64,000 bases of DNA from Pedobacter sp. MC2016-15 (GCF_026239695.1 NZ_JAPIVS010000002.1:744001-808000); one strand, 5' to 3'; numbered from the stretch's first letter, positions 33,510 through 43,392 are shown. Translations and numbers: made by a program. Notes: generated by a model from the letters alone, not told the origin.

Positions 33510-36500
33510 ATGAAAAAAAAGATTTACCCTACGTCTTTAATTTCCACCCTTTCCAGGGCATTTACCCTGATACTGCTTTTATTATCCTGTCAAATCACTT
33601 ATGCCGGTGGCCTGGATGGAAATCCCGAAATCACAAAAACGAAATGCTCACTAAAGGCCGTAAACATGCCGCTGAGCACTGTATTTGATGTGATACAAAA
33701 ACAAACGAACTTCAGCTTTGTGTGTGTTGACAATACAAACCTGCTCAATAAAAAAGTCAACCTCAGCGTAAATGACGAAAATGTATTTATAGTGCTGAAC
33801 ACCATTGGTAAAAACCTGGGCTTTACCTACAGCCAGTCGGGCAGCCAGATCATGGTGAAACCCGTTATTGCTTCAGCAGTTGCTCCTGCAGCAAAAATGA
33901 TCAGAGGCCACGTCACCGATATTAAAAAGGAAAGTCTTCCGGGTGTGTCTATTATCATTAAGGGAACAAATACCGGGACTGTAACCAATCAGGATGGCGA
34001 TTTCTCCCTGAAAGCCAATGCTGGTGATGTATTGGTATGTAACTATATCGGCTTTCAGCCCAGGGAAATTGTTGTTGGTAATGAAAACACTTATACCATC
34101 GTGCTGGAAGAAAGCGCCAATGGTCTGTCCGAGGTGGTAGTAACTGCCCTTGGTATCAAAAAGGAAAAAGCTAAATTAGGTTATGCGGTACAGGAAGTAG
34201 AAGGCGAAAGCTTAGTCAAAGCACGGGAACCCAATTTGGTAAACTCACTTACAGGTCGTGTGGCGGGTTTAACTATAAGCACCTCAACTGACCTGTTTCA
34301 GGATCCCGGTATCTCCTTACGTGGTCGCAAACCGCTGATCGTAATTGATGGGATTCCCGATCAAACCGCGGATTTGTACAAAGTAAATGCCGACGACGTT
34401 GAAAGTATTACTGTGTTAAAGGGTGCCAACGCATCTGCACTGTATGGTTCCATTGGTGGCAATGGTGCGATTATGATTACTACCAAGCGCGGTAAAGGTA
34501 AAAGCCTGAGCGTAGAAGTAAATTCATCAAACCAGGTGCAGCCAGGTTTCATCCGTATTCCAGAAGTTCAAACTACCTATGGTGCCGGTAATTATGGTAA
34601 GTATGAGTATGTTGATGGTTCTGGCGGAGGAGCTGAGGGTTCTGGATGGATCTGGGGTCCTAAACTTGATCAGCGCGATCCCGGCACGCCAAGTGGTTTT
34701 TTTGAAACGCCGCAGTTTAACAGCCCTGTAGATCCTGTAACAGGAAAATTGGTTCCGCTACCCTATATCTCAAGAGGTAAAGATAATGTCAAAGATTTTT
34801 TTAATACGGGTATTATATCAAGTAATAACATCAGTATTATGCAAAGCTCCGAAAAAGGATCGTTCCGTGCTTCGGCCTCGCATATCTATCAGAAGGGTAT
34901 TGTGCCAAATACCGATCTCAATAATAGTTCATTCACTATATCAGGGAATTATAAATTATCAGACGCCATCACTATGGATGCAAGGCTGAGCTACAACAAA
35001 CAGTTCACCGATAACTATCCCGAAACCGGATACGGCCCCACCAACTATCTCTATAACCTTGTTTTATGGACTGGTGCTGATGTAAGCGTTAAAGACCTCA
35101 GGAATTACTGGGCGCCGGGACAGGTTGGCCTGCAGCAGCGTAATTATAATGTATCCTACTATAATAATCCTTATTTCCAGGCATATGAATACCTGCGTGG
35201 TTACAATAAGGACAATACCTTTGGCTCATTGAACCTGTCTTACAAAGTAAGTCCTGAGTTTTCAGTACAATTCAGAAACGGGATAAACACATATGGATTG
35301 AACCGTACTTTCAAAGAGCCTAAAAGTTATATTGGCTATGGTAATAAGTCGAGAGGTCAGTTTACTGTGGAAACCGGTAATTACTTTGATATCAATACCG
35401 ACCTTATTGGCGACTATAACCATACATTCACTGACAAATTCAAGATCCATGCTCAGGTTGGGGCCGCCAATTATTACCGCAACAACAAATACGGTTCTAC
35501 GAACACTGACGGGCTGATCATCCCCGGTTTTTATAACCTGAGTAACTCAGCGAGCCCCCTTCAGGGAGAGAACTTTCTGGAGGAAAGAAGGACAAGCAGT
35601 GTTTACGGTGTATTGGATTTAGAGTTCCTGAATGGTATTTATGTAACCGCGACGGGTAGAAATGATATCATTTCCACCCTGCCTACTGCCAATAACAGCT
35701 TCTTCTATCCCTCGCTGAATACTTCATTTGTACTTTCTCAGCTCTTTAAATTACCAAAAGATATCACTTACTTAAAACTGAGAGGTGGCTGGTCGAGAGT
35801 ATCAAGTGGAAAGCTTACTGATGATGACTATACCTATGCGTACCTGCCTTCATTTACAAAGGGGGTCATCTGGAACAGTCAGCCTTCTTTAACCTACGGA
35901 AATGTGTTACTGACGAATAACTTAAACCCACAGACTTCTGATAGCTGGGAGATCGGTGTGGATACCAAAGTCTTTGATAACCGCATTGGATTTGAAGCTA
36001 CTTATTATCAAACGCGTGACTTCAACAATATAGCCAGCATTCCGATGTCTGTTTCAAGTGCTTACAGCAGTCAGTTGGTGAATGGTAACGTATTTCAACG
36101 CAAAGGTGTAGAGTTTGTGCTTAGCGGTTCACCTGTTCGCAGCAGAGATTTTAAGTGGGATGTAGCGGTCAACTTCGCCCAATATCGCCGTTACCTGAAA
36201 GAGATTTATGGGGGTGCAGCAACGCTAAATGGTTTAAAAGTGGGCGACCGTACAGATAAGATCCTGACTACAGTGTATCAGACAGATCCAAATGGAAATG
36301 TCATCTATGGCAGTAATGGTTTCCCGGTAAATGACAACTTTGCTCGCGCTGTAGGAAATGGAGATCCAAACTGGGTTTATGGTATGGAAAACACGTTTAA
36401 CTATAAAAGCTTCAGCCTGAAGTTCCTGGTTGATGGTCGTTTGGGAGGGATGATGTACTCCACTACCAACCAGAAAATGTGGTGGGGTGGAACTCACCCG

Positions 36501-36932
36501 GGTACAGTTAACCAGTTCCGTGAGGATGCCAATCAGGGTAAAGCCACTTTTGTGGGCCAGGGTGTAGTGATCACCGGTGGTGCGGCAAGCTATGACGCTC
36601 TGGGAAATATTACCAGTGATACACGTACGTTCGCGCCAAATACCAAGGCGGTCAACTACATTGATTATATGACCACCACCAGCAACGCTGCCTATAATAA
36701 CTATAATTATTTCTCGCAATCCTTTTTGAAACTGCGTGAGGTAACCCTAACCTGGCAGGTGCCAAACCAGTGGCTGTCTAAAAGTTTTATCAAAGGCCTG
36801 AATGTATCTGCGGTGGGGCGAAACCTTTTGTTACTGTCAAAAATGCCAAACGTAGATCCGGATCCGGCGAAGGATAACCTGCAGACTCCATCTGTACGCT
36901 CAATTGGTTTAAATCTTAATATGAAATTTTAA
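33510..36932 (+). CDS. SusC/RagA TonB-dependent receptor with STN signalling domain
   Basis: A 1140-residue transducer-type SusC. After the signal peptide (MKKKIYPTSLISTLSRAFTL through about residue 33) an STN/secretin-like signalling domain spans about 45-125 (AVNMPLSTVFDVIQKQTNFSFV, VNLSVNDENVFIVLNTIGKNLGF), then a carboxypeptidase-like domain (about 128-205), the LSEVVVTALGI TonB-box region, the plug (SLTGRVAGLTIST, PLIVIDGIPDQ, VLKGANASALYGSIGGNGA) and the barrel, ending in NLNMKF. The STN domain reaches into the periplasm to contact FecR, so this receptor senses as well as imports. Located directly upstream of susD and the phosphodiesterase-like gene. Confidence 0.97.
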   Translation: MKKKIYPTSLISTLSRAFTLILLLLSCQITYAGGLDGNPEITKTKCSLKAVNMPLSTVFDVIQKQTNFSFVCVDNTNLLNKKVNLSVNDENVFIVLNTIGKNLGFTYSQSGSQIMVKPVIASAVAPAAKMIRGHVTDIKKESLPGVSIIIKGTNTGTVTNQDGDFSLKANAGDVLVCNYIGFQPREIVVGNENTYTIVLEESANGLSEVVVTALGIKKEKAKLGYAVQEVEGESLVKAREPNLVNSLTGRVAGLTISTSTDLFQDPGISLRGRKPLIVIDGIPDQTADLYKVNADDVESITVLKGANASALYGSIGGNGAIMITTKRGKGKSLSVEVNSSNQVQPGFIRIPEVQTTYGAGNYGKYEYVDGSGGGAEGSGWIWGPKLDQRDPGTPSGFFETPQFNSPVDPVTGKLVPLPYISRGKDNVKDFFNTGIISSNNISIMQSSEKGSFRASASHIYQKGIVPNTDLNNSSFTISGNYKLSDAITMDARLSYNKQFTDNYPETGYGPTNYLYNLVLWTGADVSVKDLRNYWAPGQVGLQQRNYNVSYYNNPYFQAYEYLRGYNKDNTFGSLNLSYKVSPEFSVQFRNGINTYGLNRTFKEPKSYIGYGNKSRGQFTVETGNYFDINTDLIGDYNHTFTDKFKIHAQVGAANYYRNNKYGSTNTDGLIIPGFYNLSNSASPLQGENFLEERRTSSVYGVLDLEFLNGIYVTATGRNDIISTLPTANNSFFYPSLNTSFVLSQLFKLPKDITYLKLRGGWSRVSSGKLTDDDYTYAYLPSFTKGVIWNSQPSLTYGNVLLTNNLNPQTSDSWEIGVDTKVFDNRIGFEATYYQTRDFNNIASIPMSVSSAYSSQLVNGNVFQRKGVEFVLSGSPVRSRDFKWDVAVNFAQYRRYLKEIYGGAATLNGLKVGDRTDKILTTVYQTDPNGNVIYGSNGFPVNDNFARAVGNGDPNWVYGMENTFNYKSFSLKFLVDGRLGGMMYSTTNQKMWWGGTHPGTVNQFREDANQGKATFVGQGVVITGGAASYDALGNITSDTRTFAPNTKAVNYIDYMTTTSNAAYNNYNYFSQSFLKLREVTLTWQVPNQWLSKSFIKGLNVSAVGRNLLLLSKMPNVDPDPAKDNLQTPSVRSIGLNLNMKF

Positions 36933-36943
36933 TCACTGGTAAT

Positions 36944-38401
36944 ATGAACAAATTTATTTCAATACTGATGGTTAGTATGCTAATCATGCAGTCAGGCTGT
37001 AAAAAATTCAGCGAGTTCCAGACCGACCCAAATAAGTCGACAGTTGCAACACCGGATCTGCTGCTGAACTCAATAGAGCAAACTGCTTTTCAATCGACGG
37101 ATATTACCGTTGCATTTACCACCCGCCAGATGGTATATACTGATGCGGTAAGCCTTAACCAGTATTATGGCTGGGCAAGGACAAGCTTCAGCACCTATGA
37201 TAACCTGCGCCAGGTCTTAAAGATGGAGCAGGCGGCAGCTGCACAGGGCAAACCAGAATATCTTCCGCTGGCTAAGTTTTTCAGGGCCTGGTATTTTCTG
37301 CAACTCACGCAAACATTCGGGGACATTCCCTACAGTGCGGCGCTCAAGGCTGAGGAGGGGATGACGCAGCCTGTCTACGACAAGCAGGAAGATATTTATC
37401 TGAGCATCCTTGATGATCTGAAGGCTGCCAATGCCCTGATCAGCTCATCTACTGCAGCAGTGCAGGGCGATATTGTGTATAGTGGCAATATGCAGCGCTG
37501 GAAAGCTGCTATTAACTCCCTGTCTTTACGGGTGCTGATGAGTATGTCTCTCAAGCAGGACAATGCAAAGTTTGATATCAAAAAGCGCTTTTCAGATATC
37601 GTGAATACACCCGGAACCTTTCCCTTGTACACGAGTAATGATGACAATGCTCAGTTGAAATTTTACGATCTGCAGGGTAACCGCTATCCATATTTTAACA
37701 ACAATGATATTCAAACCACCAATTATATGGAGGAGACCTTTGTGGATCTGTTAAAATCACTGAGAGATGTGAGGTTGTTTAGCTTTGCCGATAAAGCACC
37801 AAAAAACTCGGCACTGCCAGCTACAGATTTTAACGCCTATGGTGGCGTAAAAGGAAGTGCCGCTGTCAATGAAAACAAGATCCGTGTAGTTGCGGGTGAA
37901 GCCTCCAAGGTTAATCCAAGATATTACAATAATCCTGTGAACGAGCCAAGTGTCGCTTTGGGTTATGCTGAGCAGCAGTTTATACTTGCCGAAGGCGTGG
38001 TAAGAGGATGGATTGCCGGAAATGCTGAAGATTACTATCAGAAGGGTGTGAATGCCTCGATGAAGTTCTACAATATCGCACAGCCGGAAATCGATGCCTA
38101 CCTTGCGCAAAGCAGCACCAAACTCAACAATGGTGATCCTATCAAACAGATCATCACACAAAAGTATATTGCATCCTTCATGAACAGCGGCTGGCAGTCA
38201 TTTTATGAGCAGCGCAGAACGGGCTTCCCTGTCTTTGATGTATCTGGTGCAGGTATGCTGAATGACAGAAAGATTCCTAAACGCTGGATGTATCCCGAGA
38301 CCGAATTGCAGCTGAACCAGCAGCATGTTGCTGAGGCAATCAGCAGACAATTTCCTGAGGGGGATAATATTAATGGGGTAATGTGGCTGCTGAAACCATA
38401 G
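36944..38401 (+). CDS. SusD-like-2 family lipoprotein
   Basis: A 485-residue SusD-like outer-membrane lipoprotein. The signal ends in MQSGC (Cys19), followed by KKFSEFQTDPNKSTVATPDLLLNS, a hallmark of the SusD-like-2 group. A ALGYAEQQFILAEGVVRGW segment near 345 and the C-terminal FMNSGWQSFYEQRRTGFPVF motif near 413 agree with this assignment. It starts 11 bases after the susC stop and would form the lid of the transporter, binding the locus substrate. Confidence 0.94.
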   Translation: MNKFISILMVSMLIMQSGCKKFSEFQTDPNKSTVATPDLLLNSIEQTAFQSTDITVAFTTRQMVYTDAVSLNQYYGWARTSFSTYDNLRQVLKMEQAAAAQGKPEYLPLAKFFRAWYFLQLTQTFGDIPYSAALKAEEGMTQPVYDKQEDIYLSILDDLKAANALISSSTAAVQGDIVYSGNMQRWKAAINSLSLRVLMSMSLKQDNAKFDIKKRFSDIVNTPGTFPLYTSNDDNAQLKFYDLQGNRYPYFNNNDIQTTNYMEETFVDLLKSLRDVRLFSFADKAPKNSALPATDFNAYGGVKGSAAVNENKIRVVAGEASKVNPRYYNNPVNEPSVALGYAEQQFILAEGVVRGWIAGNAEDYYQKGVNASMKFYNIAQPEIDAYLAQSSTKLNNGDPIKQIITQKYIASFMNSGWQSFYEQRRTGFPVFDVSGAGMLNDRKIPKRWMYPETELQLNQQHVAEAISRQFPEGDNINGVMWLLKP

Positions 38402-38436
38402 TACTGAAGATATAAATCAATACATTTATTCAAATA

Positions 38437-39684
38437 ATGAAGATGACCAACAGATCAATTTTATCCCTCTTGCTGCTGCTTTTCAGTTCAGCAGGATTTG
38501 CACAGCAAACCAGAAAGACCGTGTACGTTATTGCTGATGGCATCCCGGCGGATGTGATTGAGCGTTTGGATTTGCCAAATATCAAAAAGATCAGATCAGA
38601 AGGCAGTTATACCCGCATGCATGTGGGTGGTGATGTGGCAGCCTATAATCAAACACCTACGATATCTGCGGTAGGTTATAACAGCTTGCTGACAGGCACC
38701 TGGGTCAATAAACACAATGTTCCTGACAATGATATCAAAGCTCCGAACTATAACTATCAGAATGTTTTCAGGTTGTTAAAAGCGCAGTACCCGGCAAAGA
38801 AAACCGCTATTTTCTCCAGCTGGGAAGATAACCGTACCAAACTGCTGGGCTACCACCTGCCGGAAGCGGGGAATCTCGACGTCGACTATTTCTTTGATGG
38901 ATATGAACTGGATACGGTAAAATTCAAACACGATCCCGCGCGTAACTTTATGCACCTGATAGATGAAAAGGTCATACAGGAAGCCTCGGCAACAATAAAG
39001 CAGCATGGTCCTGATCTTTCATGGGTGTACCTGGAATATACCGATGATATGGGTCACATGCATGGCGATAGTCCTGAGTTTTATGCCAGCGTGAAAATGC
39101 TGGATGCGCAACTGGGTAAATTATATGAGGCGATAGCGTATCGGAAAGCACATTTTAAAGAAGAATGGCTGCTGGTAGTGACGACCGACCACGGTCGCGA
39201 CGAGAAAACAGGTAGTGGCCATGGCGGGCAGTCGCCACGCCAGCGTAACACCTGGATGCTGAGCAACTATCGCCCGCTCAATGCGTATGCGGCACGATAC
39301 CAGCCAGCGATCGTAGACATTATGCCTACGATTACCCGTTTCATGAATATCAATGTGCCACAAAATGTGAAGCGTGAAATTGACGGCACAGCCCTGATCG
39401 GCAAAGTTTCTGTTGCAGAGCCTGCAGCTATCTATGTTCAGGGTAATGTGGATATTACCTGGAAAGCGGTTGATCCGGCAGGCACAGTAAAAGTATGGCT
39501 GGCCACCACCAATGCTTTCAAAGATGGCAAGCCAGACACATACAAACTTATGGCTGAAGTGCCGGTGACAGATCAGCATGCTTTTATCAGTGTCAAAGAT
39601 CAGCCTTCCAAATTTTACAAGGTAGTATTAGAGGCGCCAAACAATACAGTTAACAGATGGATCCTCCTGGAGGATAAAAAATAA
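38437..39684 (+). CDS. Secreted alkaline-phosphatase-superfamily phosphodiesterase
   Basis: A 415-residue exported enzyme of the nucleotide pyrophosphatase/phosphodiesterase type. Signal peptide MKMTNRSILSLLLLLFSSAG (cleavage near 22); metal-binding Asp34 in VYVIADGIP; Ser76 in NQTPTISAVGYNSLLTGTW occupies the nucleophile position, where related enzymes have Thr; YTDDMGHMHG near 201 and TTDHGRD near 250 supply further metal ligands. After residue 320 comes a small beta-rich C-terminal domain. Located 35 bases after susD in the sigma/anti-sigma locus, so it probably frees phosphate or an alcohol from the imported substrate. The specific substrate is unknown. Confidence 0.9.
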   Translation: MKMTNRSILSLLLLLFSSAGFAQQTRKTVYVIADGIPADVIERLDLPNIKKIRSEGSYTRMHVGGDVAAYNQTPTISAVGYNSLLTGTWVNKHNVPDNDIKAPNYNYQNVFRLLKAQYPAKKTAIFSSWEDNRTKLLGYHLPEAGNLDVDYFFDGYELDTVKFKHDPARNFMHLIDEKVIQEASATIKQHGPDLSWVYLEYTDDMGHMHGDSPEFYASVKMLDAQLGKLYEAIAYRKAHFKEEWLLVVTTDHGRDEKTGSGHGGQSPRQRNTWMLSNYRPLNAYAARYQPAIVDIMPTITRFMNINVPQNVKREIDGTALIGKVSVAEPAAIYVQGNVDITWKAVDPAGTVKVWLATTNAFKDGKPDTYKLMAEVPVTDQHAFISVKDQPSKFYKVVLEAPNNTVNRWILLEDKK

Positions 39685-39699
39685 CTGACAGAATGGAGT

Positions 39700-39741
39700 A
39701 TGATGGGCTTATTTCAAGTGGCGACTGAAAAAGCCCATCAT
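39700..39741. terminator. Possible hairpin between convergent genes
   Basis: ATGATGGGCTT (39700-39710) and AAGCCCATCAT (39731-39741) form an 11-base stem with a 20-base loop. It overlaps the end of the S9 peptidase gene and has no clear T run, so terminator function is tentative. Confidence 0.35.
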
Positions 39742-41706
39742 TGCTTTATAGAAATCAATCTGGTTGGATTCTCTGATAAAACCATGTCCCTCGTCGTATT
39801 TTACCATGTAGGGTACATCAAGACCTTTCTTTCTGATGGCCTCTACTATGCGGTCAGACTCAGCAATATTTACCCTCGGGTCGTTAGCACCCTGCACAAC
39901 AAAGAGCGGAGCTTTGATCTTGTCTGCAAAATAGATAGGGGAAACCTCATCCGCCAGTTTTTTTCCTTCCGGGGTATCGATGTCATACCAGATGTATTTT
40001 AACCATTCAATGTAAGGGCCAGTAAATGAAGGCAGCGACTTAAAGAAAGTAGTAATATTGGAAATACCTACATAATCCACACCTGTCTTGTATAATCCGG
40101 GACTTTGAATTAAGCCCATCAGCGTCGCATATCCACCATGGCTGGCGCCGAAAATTGCCACATTCTGTTTGTCTACCCAGCCTTGCCTGATGGCATAATT
40201 TGCACCATCTTCCAGGTCGGCCATGATCTTTCTGCCGGTCTGATGATAACCTGCCTGATAAAACTTCTTCCCATATCCGTCAGATATTCTAAAGTTGATC
40301 TGCAGCGTTGCATACCCCCTGCTGGCAAACAACTGTGCTTCTGCATTGAATCCCCAGAGGTCTCTGAATAAATGCGGTCCTCCGTGCGGATTCACGATCA
40401 CTGGCACTTTCTTTCCATTCAATGCTTCCTTTGGCAGGGTAATATAGCCATGAGTTGTCAGGCCGTCTCTGGATTGGAATTGAATAGGTTTCATCACCGC
40501 CATATCTTCTTCCCTGAGATCAGGTTTCAGCTCAATCAGTAAGGTTGATTTTTTTGTCGCAATGTCATAGTGATAAAATTTCCCGTATTGGCGGTCGCCC
40601 GACACCTTAATCAGATACTGATCTTCATCAAGGGTACGTCCCGTGATCTCAATCTGATAGTTTTTAAACTTCTTTTGCAGGTCTGCATAAATTTTCCTGA
40701 AGGATTTGCTGATCGGTTTGATGGTATATTTCTCTCCCTGGTAATCCACATAATCCAGTTCCCATTTTCGTGTCTTTGCTAACTTTAAGTTGGAAAGGTC
40801 GAATACCGGGTCTGTATAAACTTTCTTTATTACCTTTTTCTTTTTAAAATCGAACAGGACGATTTGTGCCTTGTCATTGTAAAGATCAGTAAGCACATAA
40901 GCATCATCAGGATTTTCTGTAGCATAATTGAAGGACAAGATGGAGAATTTATCATCCCATTTTGTGGTTTTTATCAGCTTGAAATCCTGGTCTTTTTCTG
41001 TTTTGTAGTAATGCTGGATATCCAGGTGACTGATTTTATTGAATCCTTTCAGGTTGCCGTCTTTGTCGAAGTCGAACTGATTGATCGGATTTGAGATATC
41101 CTTGTTCTCATATAATTTCTCTGCTTTTCCGCTTTGTGTATTGATTCTGTATGGTTCAAAGATCTGTTTGTCCTCCAGGTTCATGGTCACAATCACAAAG
41201 TCCTCATTTTCCGGAAGCCTGTTGATCAGGTTAGCTTTTACACCCTCATAGGGTGTCAGGTCGATATTGTTGCTGCCATCGGTATTGACGGCATAAAGAT
41301 GAAAATTCTCATCTCCGTTATTGTCCATCATATAGATCAGCCTGCCTTCATTTGCCCATCCAAAAGCAGCGATTAACTTATCTTTTTCTTCCAGGGCAGT
41401 AGTGACCTTGCCTGAGCTGGTTTCTTTGATGCGCACGACAGCTTTGCCTTGCTCGTTTCGCTCTTTATACGCTAAAGATTTTCCATTGGGGGAGAGTGAA
41501 AAATTCGAAGACTTTGGCGCCTTGAAATAGTCTTCAACCTGGTATTTAAAATTTCCCTGCGAAGCGTCCATGAGCTTCTGCAGTTCCTCTTTACTGGATA
41601 CTAATGCCGGGTTTCCAGGTACTGTTTTCTTTGGATTTTCCTGTGCATTTATCGTATAATACAGACCCAGTAAGATCAGCGCAATAACAATGATTTTCTT
41701 TTTCAT
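39709..41706 (-). CDS. S9-family (prolyl oligopeptidase-type) secreted peptidase
   Basis: A 665-residue serine peptidase or acyl-aminoacyl peptidase. The signal peptide (MKKKIIVIALILLGLYYTIN) is followed by a beta-propeller-like N-terminal part (about 55-400) and an alpha/beta-hydrolase domain from about 410. Catalytic Ser522 lies in IFGASHGGYATL, with Asp609 in QGANDPRVN and His641 in YDEGHGF; the oxyanion-side NPHGGPHLFRDLWG is at 439-452. Located in the periplasm or on the cell surface. Converges with the phosphodiesterase gene; the small gene at 41788 lies upstream on the same strand. Confidence 0.95.
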   Translation of the reverse strand: MKKKIIVIALILLGLYYTINAQENPKKTVPGNPALVSSKEELQKLMDASQGNFKYQVEDYFKAPKSSNFSLSPNGKSLAYKERNEQGKAVVRIKETSSGKVTTALEEKDKLIAAFGWANEGRLIYMMDNNGDENFHLYAVNTDGSNNIDLTPYEGVKANLINRLPENEDFVIVTMNLEDKQIFEPYRINTQSGKAEKLYENKDISNPINQFDFDKDGNLKGFNKISHLDIQHYYKTEKDQDFKLIKTTKWDDKFSILSFNYATENPDDAYVLTDLYNDKAQIVLFDFKKKKVIKKVYTDPVFDLSNLKLAKTRKWELDYVDYQGEKYTIKPISKSFRKIYADLQKKFKNYQIEITGRTLDEDQYLIKVSGDRQYGKFYHYDIATKKSTLLIELKPDLREEDMAVMKPIQFQSRDGLTTHGYITLPKEALNGKKVPVIVNPHGGPHLFRDLWGFNAEAQLFASRGYATLQINFRISDGYGKKFYQAGYHQTGRKIMADLEDGANYAIRQGWVDKQNVAIFGASHGGYATLMGLIQSPGLYKTGVDYVGISNITTFFKSLPSFTGPYIEWLKYIWYDIDTPEGKKLADEVSPIYFADKIKAPLFVVQGANDPRVNIAESDRIVEAIRKKGLDVPYMVKYDEGHGFIRESNQIDFYKAMMGFFSRHLK

Positions 41707-41740
41707 AGGAGATGATTTTTGAAAGAGAAAGCGTCGGAAA

Positions 41741-41773
41741 CAGCAAAGCCGTTTAAGACAAACGGCTTTGCTG
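41741..41773 (-). terminator. Hairpin after the small secreted-protein gene
   Basis: CAGCAAAGCCGTT (41741-41753) and AACGGCTTTGCTG (41761-41773) form a perfect 13-base stem 14 bases past the stop of the gene at 41788. On the reverse strand it is followed by only three T's, so termination may be partial. Confidence 0.6.
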
Positions 41774-41787
41774 AGGTAAAAATTAAA

Positions 41788-42186
41788 TTATTTGTACTTA
41801 ATAAATACTGCTCTTATTTTCTTTTCTTTTAAGTTGCTGGTGGTGCTGTTTGAAGAGACTGTTGCCTTGTTCTCCTTTTTTGTACTGATAGTACCACCAT
41901 TGGATGTAGAAGTAGCAAAGACTTCTTCCTCCATAGAAAAGATCACGCCATCAGCGCCTTTCTGTTTTGCCAGCTCGACAATCTTTGCCTGCGTTTTTTC
42001 CAGCGAACGAAAGCCTTTACCAAGCTCGGTTTTACCCATTACAGTATGCGCCTTTGTGACATCGGCGGCGTCAAAATACTCATCTACATTTTGCGTTGCC
42101 GGGTACGTTTTTCCGAAGTATTTCTGTGCGAAAGAGGTATTAAAGGATAGTATTCCAAATACCAGAATTAAAATTGATGTTTTCAT
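41788..42186 (-). CDS. Small exported hypothetical protein
   Basis: A 132-residue protein with signal peptide MKTSILILVFGILSFNTSFA. The mature portion contains KYFGKTYPATQNVDEYFDAADVTKAHTVMGKTELGKGFRSLEKTQAKIVELAKQKGADGVIFSMEEEVFATSTSN, a helix-rich segment then a basic, Ser/Thr/Lys-rich tail. A motif AKQKGADGVIF recalls heavy-metal-binding YbjQ-like proteins but the match is weak. A -7 box lies 33 bases upstream. No function can be assigned. Confidence 0.75.
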   Translation of the reverse strand: MKTSILILVFGILSFNTSFAQKYFGKTYPATQNVDEYFDAADVTKAHTVMGKTELGKGFRSLEKTQAKIVELAKQKGADGVIFSMEEEVFATSTSNGGTISTKKENKATVSSNSTTSNLKEKKIRAVFIKYK

Positions 42187-42218
42187 ATTTGTCAGATTAT
42201 ATTATTTATTTTGAGTCT

Positions 42219-42226
42219 CAAAGGTA
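42219..42226 (-). promoter_or_regulatory. -7 box for the small exported-protein gene
   Basis: TACCTTTG on the reverse strand fits TAnnTTTG; transcription would start near 42215, 29 bases before the ATG. No clear -33. Confidence 0.4.
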
Positions 42227-42346
42227 GCACCTGCAGTTGTCCGGAATGTCAGATTTGAACCCAAGTGATCCAAATTGGGAATGAAGCAGCCAAATTGCTA
42301 TGCTGAACTGACAGGCTGATTAACAGCCAAATCAATACATTTGTGC

Positions 42347-42354
42347 TACCTTTG
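42347..42354 (+). promoter_or_regulatory. -7 box directly before the LytS-type kinase gene
   Basis: TACCTTTG stands three bases before the ATG at 42358, predicting a transcript that begins at the start codon. A second TACATTTG is 11 bases upstream (42336-42343). Neither has a good -33 partner. Confidence 0.4.
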
Positions 42355-42357
42355 GAT

Positions 42358-43392
42358 ATGTATAAAAAATACCAGATCAAGTGGCTGCTGATACTTGCGG
42401 CAGTCATGATCACCGGTACGGCACTTCTAGGACAGGAAGATCTGGCGAAGGCAAAATGGTGGCATTTTTTAGACCATGCCTTCAAGATCTTTGTCCCTAT
42501 GGCCGGTTGCTGGCTGATCGATGGCTACTTCCTTACAAATCATTTTACGCGGCTGTCGGGTTTTGTTAAACATTTTCTGGCTATCCTGCTGGGAATGGTA
42601 GTGCTTTTTGTGCTGGGTTTCCTCATCGATCGGATCAGACCCGAAAACTATCTCTACACCAATGAAATCGGATACCGCTCAGTAAAGGATCTCATCGTGC
42701 ACCTCGGGGGGAATACCTTCCTTAGCCTGGTGTGCTATTTTATTTTTTCCGACAGATACACCAGTGCCAGGCTCAAGACCACCATAGTGGAAAAGGCCCT
42801 TCTTGAGCAGGCTCATCTCAGGGCACAACTGACATCGCTCCAGCAGCAGATCAGCCCGCATTTCCTTTTCAATTCACTCAGTACCCTCAAGACTATGGTC
42901 AGCGATCCTCCGGCAAAAAATTACATCGTCCACCTGGCCGGGGTATACAGGTATTTACTGAGTTTTAACGAGCAGTACCTGACAACTCTTGAGGAAGAGC
43001 TCAGGTTTATCAGCTCCTACCTTCATATCCTCAACGAGCGTTTTGGAGATATGCTTAAAGTGCATATTGATATCCAGCCAGCGCATCAGTCACTACTATT
43101 ACCGCCGCTTTCCCTGCAGCTATTGATAGAGAATGCCATCAAACACAATGTCTGTTCCAAAGAAAGGCCTTTGTATATCTCGATCAGCACGACAGATTTG
43201 CCTGCTTTAAAAGTGGAAAACAATTTCCAGCCCAAACGTTCCAGGCTGGAGCGCCCGGGAATGGGCTTAAAGAACATCATTGAACGCTATAAGTTGTTGG
43301 TCGGCGAATCCGTGGAGGTGACCAATGACAATGAAAAATTCACGGTCACCATACCCTTGCTCAATCATGAAAGTAATTATAATAGAAGATGA
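42358..43392 (+). CDS. LytS-type sensor histidine kinase
   Basis: A 344-residue kinase from the ATG at 42358; a GTG at 42343 is in frame but would overlap the likely promoter. Four hydrophobic stretches (about 8-24, 42-58, 70-90, 115-131) form the sensor. The His_kinase domain has His168 in LQQQISPHFLFNSLSTLK, and the ATPase half has IENAIKHNV and GMGLKNIIERYKLL. Such kinases partner LytTR regulators, and the regulator gene begins inside its 3' end, overlapping by 26 bases. The signal is unknown. Confidence 0.93.
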   Translation: MYKKYQIKWLLILAAVMITGTALLGQEDLAKAKWWHFLDHAFKIFVPMAGCWLIDGYFLTNHFTRLSGFVKHFLAILLGMVVLFVLGFLIDRIRPENYLYTNEIGYRSVKDLIVHLGGNTFLSLVCYFIFSDRYTSARLKTTIVEKALLEQAHLRAQLTSLQQQISPHFLFNSLSTLKTMVSDPPAKNYIVHLAGVYRYLLSFNEQYLTTLEEELRFISSYLHILNERFGDMLKVHIDIQPAHQSLLLPPLSLQLLIENAIKHNVCSKERPLYISISTTDLPALKVENNFQPKRSRLERPGMGLKNIIERYKLLVGESVEVTNDNEKFTVTIPLLNHESNYNRR

